From: Ariolimax columbianus
Lineage: Eukaryota > Mollusca > Gastropoda > Stylommatophora > Arionidae
Direction of reading: 5' to 3'
Assembly (NCBI GenBank): GCA_036924085.1
Contig: JAVGWX010000013.1
Location: 57,043,652 to 57,107,651, forward strand
Length of the DNA stretch: 64,000 nt
In this document: one piece after another, positions 1 through 10,455 of the stretch
How the letters are laid out: each line of letters begins with the position of its first letter
How positions within the stretch are numbered: the stretch's first letter is position 1
Translations under genes and position numbers: made by a program
The notes under the pieces: generated by a model
Told to the model about the DNA's origin: nothing
Databases searched by the model: none
What the model saw: the letters and a program-made list of their open reading frames with translations, nothing else

Positions 1-105
1 CTGTTGAAGAGCAATATCATTTAGACTTATCTTGAGTGGCCCAGGAGTTCTACTGATCATCATAGTTTCTGTTCTGTTTTCCGTCCATTTTCTATGACAT
101 ATTTT
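1..105 (-). mobile_element. LINE fragment (pre-thumb region), unexpanded copy
   Basis: Read on the minus strand this matches the segment at 46800-47090, which precedes a LINE 'EFKYLGI' motif: both carry the stretch CTGTTGAAGAGCAATATCAT and a following 'tctact...catagttt' segment. Here the segment occurs once, whereas at 46.84 kb it is repeated about six times. The fragment runs off the window edge and has no intact frame. Confidence 0.5.
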
Positions 106-214
106 GCTGAGCCATCCCTCTATCCACGAGTCCAAGATTTTGGTGGAAGTTTCTGGTTTGATGTATTTGTTGGTTATCTTTTTTCTTTATGTTTCTGTCT
201 GTGACTTTTTATGT

Positions 215-600
215 TTGATATTAGAGATGTTGCAACGACTTGAGGACTTCTACCTGAGCAGCCACATGCACATCCTCGGGATCGTCTGGCATGACCTGAT
301 TTCTAACAGTGTAGTAGTTCGACATACTCAATTTGCAGGTATTGTCTCAATGAATGATCGCAGTCGTCTCTCCCTCTTCGGTCAGGCAGCTCGCCTTTCC
401 CGGGAAGCCCCTAACCACGAGATGCTCAGACAGGCTTTGAGGGCGAGTTACGAGAAGAAGCCGTGCTCATCCTGGAGACGCCCTGGCTAAAACAGATCGC
501 CACCTCCCCAATAGAACTGCAAGCCGCCATCAGACGTGTAATGGACACGGTCATTCGACGCGACGGACCTTGGTCGCCTAAGTGCACCATTGATTGAGAT
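215..600 (+). mobile_element. LINE C-terminal (post-RT) fragment
   Basis: The plus-strand frame reads LQRLEDFYLSSHMHILGI, then SRLSLFGQAARLSREAP. This fits the post-RT region of LINE polymerases, where 'L..F...C.R.ILGI.W' precedes 'SLFGHV.RL....P'. The frame ends at 490; degraded C-terminal sequence seems to continue to about 600. It lies head to head with the minus-strand fragment at 1-105, so two separate insertions meet here. It is a 5'-truncated, inactive remnant. Confidence 0.6.
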
Positions 601-699
601 GTTACATATACGCTTGGGAATTAGTTCCTTACCAGAGTAGTAGAATGGAGCATGCTGTCATTGGTTTTGTATCTGTGTTTAGGAACGCAGCATTACTTC

Positions 700-1112
700 T
701 GACGTCTCCTTTTATCTGGACTGCAGATTTACTTCGCAATTAGCCTTATTCGCTCCAGTCCATTTAGTCTTTGGTGCATTGGGTGGTCCATTAGTCTTTT
801 GAATTTTTAAGCCTGCTGTCTTAACTATCATCGATTGGCTGCTGCCTTGTAATGGTTATAAGGTCCTCTATTTGTGTGAACTTTAAGGCTCCTGTTATTA
901 TGTGTGATGCCTGGTTTTTGGTGCACCTTATTTTGTCAAAGTTTGATTTTGCTCCTGTGGACCAGGCTGTGAAGCCATATTCCATGACTGGTTTAACTGT
1001 GCTTGTGTACAACCTCTTGAGGTTTCATCAGTTCTCCGTGTGGCGATAGCTAATTTCTTCAGTTGGGTTTTACCACGGCCATCTAGATTATAAGGCCATG
1101 CAAACAGGATAC
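700..1112 (-). mobile_element. LINE (RNase H-type) RT thumb fragment, frameshifted
   Basis: On the minus strand two overlapping frames give KLAIATRRTDETSRG, then VKPVMEYGFTAWSTGAKSNF and KNQASHIITGALKFT, the usual 'RPVLEYG...W' and 'QN..LR.ITGA.K.TP' of LINE thumb regions. Further downstream a third frame gives RLMDHPMHQRLN, which recurs in the element at 23.9-25.1 kb, so both belong to one family. At least two frameshifts separate the pieces. Confidence 0.65.
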
Positions 1113-1123
1113 GCAAATTCCTA

Positions 1124-1131
1124 TGACGTCA
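1124..1131. promoter_or_regulatory. Perfect CRE palindrome TGACGTCA
   Basis: An 8-bp cAMP-response-element consensus lies about 145 bp upstream of the ATG of the THAP-like reading frame. Its position suits a promoter element, but an 8-mer can occur by chance in 64 kb, and there is no other promoter evidence. Confidence 0.25.
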
Positions 1132-1273
1132 CAGCGCGAGTTGGCCATTTAAACAAGACGGTGTGTTTTACGGTTTATTGTTTTTCTGAATTGAATATAA
1201 CCGGAATACGCATACGTTTTTACAACAACCACTACACATTTGTTTAATAGATTCAATTAATTAATTGTTCAAA

Positions 1274-1471
1274 ATGCACAGATTGTGTTGTGTGTCAAAC
1301 TGTAAATCAAATTATTATTCAGGAGAGTATGTAAAATCATTTGCCTTTCCAAAACAAAAGAAGGTCCGAGGACACAATGGACCGAACCTATCGTCTCCTA
1401 ATCTCAGCACTTCAAAGCGGACAGACCCTGAGGAACGAGAACAAATATTCATTAAATATTTATTGACTGAG
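1274..1471 (+). pseudogene. THAP-like zinc-finger N-terminus, truncated
   Basis: From the ATG at 1274 the frame begins MHRLCCVSNCKSNYYSG and continues to KSFAFPKQKK. This resembles the start of a THAP domain: two cysteines in a C-x2-4-C arrangement, then an F-x-FPK motif. THAP domains bind DNA and occur in P-element-type transposases and host regulators. The Trp and the second C...H pair expected further on are not visible. The frame instead runs through an acidic stretch into a 48-bp tandem array and stops at 1660. It is probably a broken P/THAP-type transposon gene or a first exon. Identity rests on about 35 residues. Confidence 0.45.
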
Positions 1472-1832
1472 AGTATGGCATGCCATGTTGATTACACAGA
1501 TAAACATTCATTGACTGAGAATATGGCAAGCCATGTTGATTACATAGAGAGACATTCATTGACTGAGAGTATGGCAAGCCATGTTGATTACATAGAGAGA
1601 CATTCATTGACTGAGAATATGGCAAGCCATGTTGATTACATAGAGACATTCATTGACTGAGAGTATGGCAAGCCATGTTGATTACATAGAGAGACATTCA
1701 TTGACTGAGAGTATGGCAAGCCATGTTGATTACATAGAGAGACATTCATTGACTGAGAATATGGCAAGCCATGTTGATTACATAGAGACATTCATTGACT
1801 GAGAGTATGGCAAGCCATTTTGATTACATAGA
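1472..1832. repeat. 48-bp minisatellite (about 7.5 units)
   Basis: The unit is about 48 bp and contains TTGACTGAGAGTATGGCAAG and a 'gttgattacatagaga' block. Some units are 4 bp shorter, which shifts the frame. While in frame it encodes a 16-residue repeat, SLTESMASHVDYIERH. It interrupts the THAP-like frame. Confidence 0.9.
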
Positions 1833-1849
1833 GATATATTCAACTGAAA

Positions 1850-2065
1850 ATGCAGAAAAGCGTTGGAAATTTTGAATGAGAAAAACCTGAAAGATTGGAG
1901 AATTGTCTAAGAAGATTGTATTTTAATTTATAAAATTAAATGTGGTGCAGATGGGATACCAGTTCTCCAAAAAGTCAAAATTGACCAAACTCTCCATTAT
2001 TCAGCATTAACTAAAGGAATTGGCGTTGATTTGCAGAAATAATGCAACCATATTTGTCTAGATGA
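1850..2065 (+). pseudogene. Possible continuation of the THAP/P-type gene
   Basis: After the array the plus strand reads NLKDWRIV, a stop, then EDCILIYKIKCGADGIPVLQ and KVKIDQTLHYSAL before another stop. The in-frame stops are one substitution away from sense, and the string looks like decayed coding sequence rather than random translation. Its position suggests the middle of the same gene as 1274-1471, but I cannot confirm a family match. Confidence 0.25.
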
Positions 2066-2251
2066 CCGTGGTCCTACACACGTTTATAAAACCTAGGTTG
2101 GCCGGACAAACGTTGAGAACTCTCTAAAGTGGGTAACACAAAAGTTGACAATATTTTCATGGATCGAGCCAACGCTGAAATTACTCAAATGGGTGGGCGA
2201 TACACTGAGAACACTAAAGTCGGTTCTCACAGGCGCTGGCGATGATATGGT

Positions 2252-2832
2252 GGTTCGTGCACGAGCTGAGAACATGAGAGGGGATAATTCATTGTCTGAG
2301 AGGGTGAGAGTGGATAGTACACGAGCTGTGAACATGAAAGTGGATAATACATTGAACATGTGAAAATAGATAGTACACGAGCTGTGAACATGGAAAGTGG
2401 ATAATACATTGTCTGAGAGGGTGAAAATAGATAGTACACGAGCTGTGAACATGAAAGTGGATAATACATTGAACATGTGAAAATAGATAGTACACGAGCT
2501 GTGAACATGCGGGTGGATAATACATTGTCTGAGAGGGTGAAAATAGATAGTACACGAGCTGTGAACATGGAAAGTGGATAATACATTGAACATGTGAAAG
2601 TGGATAGTGCACGAGCTGAGAACATGAGAGTGGATAATACATTGTCTGAGAGAGTGAAAATAGATAGTACACGAGCTGTGAACATGAAAGTGGATAATAC
2701 ATTGAACATGTGAAAATAGATAGTACACGAGCTGAGAACATGAGACGAATAATACATTGTCTGAAAATGTGAAAGTGGATAGTGCGCCAGCTAAGAACAT
2801 GAGAGTAGGCTGTACAGAAGCTAAGAACATAT
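2252..2832. repeat. Composite minisatellite (about 57-bp double unit)
   Basis: Alternating half-units of about 28 bp contain 'gatagtacacgagctgtgaacatg' and 'gtggataatacattg', the latter followed by either 'tctgagagggtg' or 'aacatgtg'. Units differ by a few substitutions. The long minus-strand frames across it are periodicity artefacts. Confidence 0.85.
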
Positions 2833-2984
2833 AATCCATGGCACTAGAAATGAAAGAACAAAGAATATATATAAGAAGTAAACATGACCCATGTCATTCA
2901 GGATATATGACAACACACCGTGAGCACATGACACGAGCAGTTTCCGGCGGCATGCAGCCATTTTGATATCTCTAGCAAAACTGA

Positions 2985-3145
2985 GATTGTCTTCCAACCT
3001 CTTCAGGTAGTCAACAGCTTTACCTACCTAGACAGTGCCCTCACCATCGACTCTAAGGTCAACTACAATATTGGAAAGACAGGCTCTGATTCTGTCTTGC
3101 TCCACTCAAACTCTTAGCATCATTGTTGCCACCTAGGTAAAAGTA
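2985..3145 (+). mobile_element. LINE RT fragment (FTYL motif)
   Basis: The plus strand reads LQVVNSFTYLDSALTIDSKV, then NYNIGK. This matches the 'VV.SFTYLGS.I......I..RIGKA' segment between RT motifs D/E and the thumb in many LINEs. It is short and flanked by unrelated repeats. Confidence 0.55.
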
Positions 3146-3221
3146 TTGTAGTGTTAATACTCTGCTGCATGCATGCGAAACATTAGACACATCAGCCAGT
3201 TAAAATGTTTTCCAATGAGCA

Positions 3222-3223
<2 letters not shown>

Positions 3224-3311
<88 letters not shown>

Positions 3312-3314
3312 TAT
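3224..3314. repeat. (AT)n microsatellite
   Basis: About 80 bp of near-perfect AT dinucleotide repeat with a short ACAT-containing end. Confidence 0.97.
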
Positions 3315-3429
3315 GCACGTGTGTATTCTTTTCGCTCCAAATACGGTGCAAAAGTAAAAAACAATTGATCTTCAGTTGGAACGGTGTGACGCCACTGTTT
3401 TTAGATCTTGTATGGTGCTGAGACCCATA

Positions 3430-3690
3430 GTTGAGCCACAGCCTACAGTAGATACATGCCTTCTAACTCATGGAGAAATCTCATTGAAACGTCACATTCC
3501 ACGGCTGATTAAATAACGAAACTCGCACGTGTCAACTATCAGTGAAACTATAATAGCGTGTTCGGGAAACAAAGATAGATATGCAATTGGTTTCAGGGCA
3601 GCATTCTGTGAAAGGATCACTCTCAGTGGTGATTTGTTGTGTTCTGTACCATGAATGTGCTTTATTTCTCTTTCATGAGCGCCTCTTGCT
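3430..3690. mobile_element. Interspersed repeat, family M, copy 1
   Basis: This segment matches 11255-11500 in the same orientation over about 240 bp with scattered mismatches. Shared blocks include 'taaataacgaaact', 'gtgttcgggaaacaaag' and 'ggtgatttgttgtgtt'. A short inverted piece (12655-12740) shares 'cattgaaacgtcacatt' and ends in GCGTCTTAATTCACC, like the inverted-terminal element at 14.04 kb. It is therefore probably a non-autonomous DNA element, but its ends are not defined here. Confidence 0.6.
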
Positions 3691-4130
3691 GTCCATTTGA
3701 GTGCTTGCAATGGAAGACGTCTTTGTGCATTCTAAGAACATATCCGATGTATGTCCATCGTCTTTTCTGATGATGGTCGACACGTATAGTTGCTTTGTCT
3801 CTGTTCATATCGAATCATTAGCTATTAACTGGTCCAAGCGTATATTCAAAAATTTTCGTAGACATGTATTGTCAAAGATATTTAGTTTGTTTTCCAGCGC
3901 TTTTGTTGTCTTCCAGCTTTCACATCTATGTCAGCACTGATATTACGATTGAGTTGAATAGTCTGATCTTGGTATGTTTGCTCAGTGTCGTTGATTTCCA
4001 GATGCTGGTGAGCTGATTAAAGGCGCATGAGGCCAAAATAATTCTTGTGGGAGATTATTTCGTGGCATCTCCGTCGTGTGTTTATTTTGCTTCCCAGGTA
4101 TGTGAAGTGTTGCACTATGTGTAGAGATTT
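3690..4130 (-). mobile_element. LINE RT-to-C-terminus fragment
   Basis: Reading 4130 to 3690 on the minus strand gives VQHFTYLGSKINTRRR, then SWKTTKALENKLNIFDNTCL and RKFLNIRLDQLIANDSI, then DIHRIC and ALKWTARG. This is the order RT palm end, thumb, post-RT found in RTE/L1-like LINE polymerases ('FTYLGS', 'ESW..T....L..F...CLR.IL.I.W....SN', 'W..IGHVLRM'). Several frame changes and stops make it inactive. Confidence 0.65.
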
Positions 4131-4136
4131 GACCTG

Positions 4137-4545
4137 TGATTGATTGATTGATTGATTGATTGGCATTCTCTCAGTATCAAGAGACAATGGAGTTCACGCT
4201 AGAGAGGGGGCAATCAGTTGTTGCCAATGCTTTCGCCGCACACGTTTGGAGTCTGCATTTTGAAGCATCTTGTCTTCCCCTTCCTGCAGACCAGCACACA
4301 AAACCTTCCTCCAGCCGAGTCTGTCTTTGGCAAGTTCCTCCCAGTTACATGTGTTCATATCCAAAGCCTTCAGGTCACGCTTGCAAACATCTTTATAGCG
4401 GAGTAACGGTCTACCTTTTTACGCTTGCCCGAGGTCAGCTCTCCGTAATGATATATTTTGATATTCGTCCATCCTCCATTATGCACAGGTGACCAAGCCA
4501 CCACAAGCGGCGCTGGCGTAGGATCGTTAGTCACTTTATTTCACG
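4137..4545 (-). mobile_element. LINE 3' end with (AATC)n tail, copy 1
   Basis: The minus strand carries the C-terminal LINE segment found also at 20953-21300; plus-strand landmarks shared by both are 'ctttcgccgcacacgtttgg' and 'ggcaagttcctcccagttac'. In the second copy this translates as NTCNWEELAKDRPG, a common LINE C-terminal motif ('W..LA.DR..WR'). Both copies end in the same tetranucleotide tail (TGAT on this strand), the likely 3' terminus. Confidence 0.65.
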
Positions 4546-4769
4546 TGTAGCTTGATATCAATATATATATATTGTTTAATTCTTTAAATTCTGGTGTTCA
4601 ATCCGGCCCTGTGTCTGATGCCTGCTTGATATACACAACTACTGGAAACAACTTTGAATGCGGCGTTTGTTCACGTGTCTTAGATTCACCTGGAGCATGT
4701 ACATGAGTGAGGAAAAAAGGCTGCCTGGGCCTTCAACTGAAACGCAATCCACGAGCTGTGTTTGTTCTT

Positions 4770-4855
<86 letters not shown>
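4770..4855. repeat. (AT)n microsatellite
   Basis: About 85 bp of AT dinucleotide repeat with one AAAT interruption near its start. Confidence 0.97.
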
Positions 4856-4857
<2 letters not shown>

Positions 4858-5035
4858 GGGGGTAGCGAGGTCTTGGCTGGACGTCTCACTCGTTAAAGGA
4901 ATGTGAAGCGTCTGATATAGCCTCTCCTTTCCAGGTGTAGAGATCGCCGCTGGATTCACTGTTCGGTTTGCCGTGCAGGACTTTCCATGCCAATGGTCTC
5001 TCCTACATTAGTGTATCTTCAGCAGAACCTTCATG

Positions 5036-5655
5036 AGGGGGCCCCTGTTTCTTACAGAGCCTGCTGTGGGGCGCAACCGAGTACCCGGTGGTATAACTGG
5101 GCGGGCAGATTGGGCTCATTAGCCTTAGTTGGCAGCCAATCTAAGAGAAGGTAAACTCCTACTCTAAACCCGGGTAGACGAAGCTCGTTAGCCTGTTCAG
5201 GCTGTTCGCCTAGGAAAAGGGGAAACTAATTTTAAACTCACAAGTCCCAGAGAGTACTGGCTAGTCTTGGGATAATGAGAGTATCATTGGATGTCTCGAG
5301 TAACTAGCATCTGTGGGCAACGATTCCACTGCCTTGTGGAAACCTCAGGAGAGGGTAGGGATAGGGGAGTAAACCCAGACAAAAAATCCGGAGTGGTAGC
5401 ACCTAAGGCGGATGTTTCAAAATTGCAAACTCATTCCAGCAGCTCCTGCAGCTGAGCAGGTGCCAAATTGTAATGCTTTGGATTACACCAGTCAGGCCGA
5501 GAGGGGAATCCGCCAGTATGGGCAGCCCAGGGTCTCCATTCAGCGCCCAGGCTGCGCACTGAGAGGCTACTCGCAGGGCACCACGCGCATGGTCAACAAA
5601 GACTGAGACGCCTATGCATGAAATTTATTGTGTATAACGTTAATGGTCTTTTTCT
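5036..5655 (+). mobile_element. Probable LINE 5' leader and start of endonuclease
   Basis: The stretch is non-repetitive, G-rich and without a long frame. Near its end the plus strand reads KFIVYNVNGLF, which resembles the first beta strand of LINE APE endonucleases ('I.TWNVNGL'). Taken with the long untranslated run before it, this suggests a 5' leader plus the first codons of ORF2, cut off just afterwards. I see no second copy in the window, so this is a motif-based guess. Confidence 0.35.
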
Positions 5656-6180
5656 GTCATGACATTCGTGGTTCACTCCGTACGTTCTGTTTCCACAGGC
5701 GGTAGAAGATACGCCACTGTTGAACGATATTTCTAGACCAGGCCCTTTTGTGTCGGAAGTTAGAGAGCATTAAAAGAAAAGATTGTCCAAAGTGTGTAGA
5801 TCTAAGCACGCGCCCAGTTCCCTTGTCTAATATTTGTCTCCTTCCTGGGTCCCAACTGGCACGTTGTAGCCGTGTTGACCTGCCGTGGCTGACGCACACG
5901 ACTAGAGTGACCCGGACTTGTTTGATCTGTTTGTATCGATACTGTCTTTCTTTTTGAGCCTGACTCGCTTATTGAGCATTTCCTGTTTATTGTATTATCA
6001 AGTACGATTATAGGTTTTAGTTCGATACTTTTGTGCAGACTTTTAAAAATAGCAGGGCGGGATGCGTGGTACCATGGCTGGCTGTGCAGCTTCTGGAATA
6101 GTACCTATGTCTTTAACACCTGTTCTAGGGTGGAGTATGCTCCACCTCCGCCCGCTGGTTGGAGGCTTTGACTTCGTCTT
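5656..6180. other. Unassigned unique sequence
   Basis: About 520 bp with no repeat structure. The longest frame (80 codons, minus strand, 5657-5899) has no recognisable motif. I see no gene here. Confidence 0.4.
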
Positions 6181-6455
6181 AACCTAGTTTGTCTTAATTC
6201 ACCCCAAACAGAATTCCACGAGTTCCCATAACACGTAACGGGACATCCCATTTCGGGTCAAGGGGAAGACAGGTCGATATAATCTCATATTAAATAAATA
6301 AGTAAAGACTTAGATGATGATAGAAGTGTAGAAAAGTTGGTTATATTCAGTTTGGCGAAGGGTTAGTGTAATGGTTAGGTCTACGGTTTAGGGTTAAGTT
6401 TACGGTTAGGGTTAGAATTAGGGTTATTGTTATGGTTAGGGTTATTTAATAACCG
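6181..6455. mobile_element. Partial copy of inverted-terminal element T with TTAGGG-like repeats
   Basis: The start 'gtcttaattcaccccaaacag' and the block 'aaataaataagtaaagactt' match 14044-14200 in the same orientation. From about 6360 both copies pass into degenerate telomere-like repeats (GGTTAGGGTTA variants). This copy lacks the right end seen at 14.8 kb. Confidence 0.65.
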
Positions 6456-6602
6456 TGGCTACATCGTTGTTTCTGAGAGTCGAAGCGATGCATTGGAATC
6501 CATCCTGTCTTTGCTTTATTTTGTTCATTGACATGTTGAAGAAAGTCTTTTCACACAGACAGGTAGTCGAAAATACAAACACCAACTTTATATATCTGCA
6601 GC

Positions 6603-6603
<1 letters not shown>

Positions 6604-6658
<55 letters not shown>

Positions 6659-6942
6659 TGCGTGCGTGCGTGGGTGTGTGTGTGTGTGGTTGTGTGTGTG
6701 GTTGTGTGTGTGTGGTTGTGTGTGTGTGTGTGTGTGTGCGTGCGTGTGTGTGTGTGTGTGGTTGTGTGTGTGTGTGGTTGTGTGTGTGTGTGTGTGTGTG
6801 GTTGTGTGTGTGTGGTTGTGTGTGTGTGCGTGTGGTTGTGTGTGGTTGTGTGTGTGGTTGTGTGTGTGTGTGTGTGTGGTTGTGTGTGTGTGTGTGGTTG
6901 TGTGTTTGTGTGGTTGTGCGTGTGTGTGTGTGTGTGTGTGTG
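6604..6942. repeat. (AT)n then (GT)n-rich microsatellite
   Basis: A short AT run passes into about 310 bp of GT repeat with periodic GGTT interruptions. Long H/T- or C/V-rich frames on both strands are artefacts. Alternating purine-pyrimidine sequence of this kind can adopt Z-DNA. Confidence 0.95.
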
Positions 6943-6944
6943 TT

Positions 6945-7170
6945 GGAATGTTACAGAAATACCCTGGATGGAGAAAAAGACAAATATATATATTCGGTAA
7001 GAGTTGAACATAGAGCAGAACTGGTTCATCAATTCCATTTTGGCCACAACAAGAGACCCAACGGTCTTGATAGAACGGTGATGGAAGGTATGGTATCAGG
7101 CAAAAGAGGCAGGGGTAGACCAAGAAGACGATGGTACCAAAATGTCCGTAGCGAGAGTTTAACACCGTAC
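6945..7170 (+). mobile_element. LINE C-terminal fragment
   Basis: Two overlapping plus frames give VLECYRNTLDGEKDKYI, RAELVHQFHFGHNKRPNGLD and VSGKRGRGRPRRRWYQNVR. The order (FxCYR..L, E.K..., FGH.KR, GRGRPRRRW) is the canonical LINE C-terminus, and the same order occurs in the minus-strand element at 16.6-17.1 kb. It is truncated upstream by the (GT)n tract. Confidence 0.75.
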
Positions 7171-7544
7171 CTTTGCCATGAAAAGCAAGCACTCTACCAC
7201 ATCTCTAATCAGGCACTCTTAAGAGGGCACCTTAAATAACGCACAAATTGCAGATGCAGAGTTGCACAACGACATAGACAAGTCATGGATAGGTGTACAC
7301 CCTCACATGTTTTGGGCAGTTCCTCGGGTCAAAATTTGATTTTACAATGACACAATTACTCTAGACACCATCGAATGTCTCTACACGCCCAAAATTTCTT
7401 CATACGTCCCAAATTATCTTATATTTAAAGTTTGACATAACAACATTAATCAATCCAAAACACCAATGAATAATTAAGAAACAAAACACCAATGTACAAA
7501 ACCAAACCCCAAAACAATAATATAAAAACAATTTGCTCTTTTGC
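7171..7544. other. Unassigned AT-rich sequence
   Basis: No repeat structure, motif or credible frame is visible. Short A-rich runs occur towards the end. Confidence 0.4.
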
Positions 7545-8005
7545 CAGGTCAGGTCAGGTCATCCCGTAACCAGTGAGGTCGTTGGGGCACACATGAAGAC
7601 TTCCTCACAAGCCCACGCCACCTGTCTCTGTTAGCCGCCGCTGCCTGTGGCTCTTCTGGTCGGAGTTGGTCCATTCTTTTTTGTTGTCCTCCCACCTCAT
7701 TTTGGGCCGGCCTCTTCGGCGTCTGCTTTGCACCTTTCCGTGGAAGATCGTATTTGGTGCAAGGCCATTTGATTTCGATATGTGACCGTACCAAGCGAGA
7801 TTCCTTCTTTTGACAGTTGCTAAGAGTTCTTCAAAATGCCCTACTGCTGTTGTAATTCTATCTCGTATTTCCTCATTTGTAACTCGATCTTTGTACGTCA
7901 CGTTTAAAATTCTTCGGAAACATCTCATTTCCAAAGCCCGTATCCTTGACTGAAGGTCAGCTGTAACTGTCCATGTCTCACAAGCATAGAGGAAAAACAA
8001 AAACG
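7545..8005 (-). mobile_element. LINE C-terminal region with (TGACC)n tail
   Basis: The minus frame from 8000 reads YACETWTVTADLQSRIRALE, MRCFRRILNVTYKDRVTNEE, RNLAWYGHISKSNGLA and RRRRGRPKMRWEDN. These are the thumb and post-RT motifs of a LINE polymerase. A frameshift near 7620 moves the end (RWRGLVRKSSCVPQRP) to another frame. The sense 3' end is a short TGACC pentamer run (7547-7560). A short related piece, 'cgtaacccatcaggtcgttggggcacac', lies at 41287-41316. Confidence 0.8.
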
Positions 8006-8414
8006 AAATCTTAGTATAAATAAAAACTTGTACAGAAAAAAAACGTAGTTATTTATTATTTACTTGTTTCTGTCAAGGAAGAAATAAAAAAAAAAAACAG
8101 CATGCGCATTGCGTATCGACTGTACAAGCAAGCGATCCTTATTCCCCAGTCCTTTATATCCTCCTCGCCAACCCAGCAGAAGGGAATGAACTGTATACAG
8201 ATAACTCTGACGTGTAATCGATATGTCCCCATTGGCACGACTGTGTTTTGTTTGAGCAAATAAAGCGCGTGTGATAAAGCAACAGATCAAGGTGTTCTAT
8301 ATTGGAAATATCACCTGTCTGATCTCTTATCACGAGCTCGTAGCGAGCCGGAGGATAAGCTGCACGCCACTCGGGATCAGCGAGTTTAACACCATATAGA
8401 GGATCTTATGCGCT
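8006..8414. other. Unassigned unique sequence
   Basis: About 400 bp with no recognisable motif. It separates a LINE from the minisatellite that follows. Confidence 0.4.
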
Positions 8415-9990
8415 GGTCTGATCAGGCACAATATACTGACCAGGACAGATCAGGCACAATATACTGACCAGGACGGATCTGGCATAATATACTGACCAGG
8501 ACGGATCTAGCACAACATACTGACCAGGATAGATTAGGCACAACATACTGACCAGGACAGATTAGGCACAATATACTGAACAGGACGGAACTGGCACAAC
8601 ATACTGACCGAGATGGATCTGGCATAACATACTGACCAGGACGGATCTGGCACAACATACTGACCAGGATAGATTAGGCACAACATACTGACCAGTACAG
8701 ATCTGGCACAACATACTGACCAGGACAGATCAGGCACAACATACTGACCAGGACAGATCTGGCACAACATACTGATCAGGACAGATCTGGCACAACATAC
8801 TGACCAGGACAGATCTGGCACAACATACTGACCAGGACAGATTAGGCACAAATTACTGACCAGGACAGATCTGGAAAACTTACTTACCAGAACAGATCTA
8901 GCACAACATACTGACCAGGACAGATCAGGCACAACATACTGACCAGGACAGATCAGGCACAACATACTGACCAGGACATATCACAACATACTGACCAGGA
9001 CAGATCACAACATACTGACCAAGATAGATCACAACATACTGACCAGGACAGATCAGGTACAACATACTGACCAGGACAGATCACAACATACTGACCAGGA
9101 CGGATCAGGCACAACATACTGACCAGGACGGATCAGGCACAATATACTGACCAGGACAGATCACAACATACTGACTAAGACGGATCCGGCACAATCTACT
9201 GACCAGGACAGATCACAACATACTGACCAGGATGGATCAGGCACAATCTATTGACCAGGACAGATCACAACATACTGACCAGGACAGATCACAACATACT
9301 GACTAGGACGGATCAGGCACAATCTTATGACCAGGACAGATCACAACATACTGACCAGGATGGATCAGGCACAATCTACTGACCAGGACAGATCACAATA
9401 TACTGACCAGGACAGATCACAACAAACTGACCAGGACGGATCAGGCACAATCTACTGACCAGGACAGATCACAGCATACTGACCAGGACAGATCACAACA
9501 TACTGACCAGGACAGATCAGGCACAATGTACTGACCAGGACAGATCACAACATACTGACCAGGGCAGATCCCAACATACTGACCATGACGGATCAGGCAC
9601 AACCTACTGACCAGGACATATCACAACATACTGACCAGGACGGATCAGGCACAATCTACTGACCAGGACAGATCACAACATACTGACCAGGACATATCAC
9701 AACATACTGACCAGGACAGATCACAACATACTGACCAGGACGGATCAGGCACAATATACTGACCAGGACAGATCACAACATACTGACCAGGACATATCAC
9801 AACATACTGACCAGGACAGATCACAACATACTGACCAGGACGGATCAGGCACAATATACTGACCAGGACAGATCACAACATACTAACCAGGCCGGATCAG
9901 GCACAATCTACTGACCAGGATAGATCAGAACATACTGACCAGGACGGATCAGGCACAATCTACTGACAAAGACCACTATCTCTCTTACTT
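8415..9990. repeat. 24/28-bp minisatellite of family H (about 57 units)
   Basis: Units of 28 bp (containing GATCAGGCACAACATACTGA) are interspersed with 24-bp units lacking AGGC, all ending CCAGGACA. In reverse complement the 28-mer aligns with the 37-bp unit at 35.9-36.3 kb, which differs mainly by 9-10 extra bases. The array abuts a reverse-oriented family-H copy. Confidence 0.9.
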
Positions 9991-10255
9991 GTAGCGTTAC
10001 CTGGAAACAGGCTGTTCTCAAGGCAGCCTGGCCGACGAGATGTGGATCGACGTGGTCTCTGCAGTAATGAGCGTCACGCAGATCAAATCAAACATAGCAC
10101 AACCGTCTGGACGACCGCGACCCATCTTCATCAGCGCGGTTCGGTGTCAGAAACACTACTACAACCCGCCACTTAACGCCCTTTTTATTGCCCACAAAGA
10201 GTGACCTTTCTCTTTGTGGGCATTCAACAACAACAACAATAACAACAACAACAAG
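9991..10255 (-). mobile_element. Family H interspersed repeat, copy 1
   Basis: In reverse complement this starts with a GTT-rich run, then 'gaatgcccacaaagag', and contains 'ttaagtggcggg' and 'gatgaagatggg'. The same order is found at 22549, 35609, 47276 and 63638. The end nearest the 8.4-kb array is where the tandem repeats begin in the other copies. It has no coding capacity. It could be a HINE/pearl-like Helentron derivative or a SINE; I see no tRNA-type promoter boxes. Confidence 0.7.
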
Positions 10256-10455
10256 AACAAGAACACCTATGCTAGAGAGTCTCCAAAGAACCACTTATTG
10301 GTGTTTATGAGGAGGATTTACCAGTTCCTGACCGTACTCATTTTGTTAAAATTAATCTTATAGTCAGAAATCTATTTAAAACTGTGTAAAGTCGAACATA
10401 ATGTTCCCAGATTAAATAATCAGTCAATTTTACCGTGAAAATGAATAGCTGTTAG

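Noticed and set aside
6442..7239. His/Thr- and Cys/Val-rich frames of about 200 codons
   Set aside because: Translations of the (GT)n tract. Only the downstream part of one plus frame is LINE sequence.
8415..9990. CRISPR-like array of regularly spaced repeats
   Set aside because: Units are head to tail with no unique spacers, there are no cas genes, and the context is eukaryotic. It is a minisatellite.
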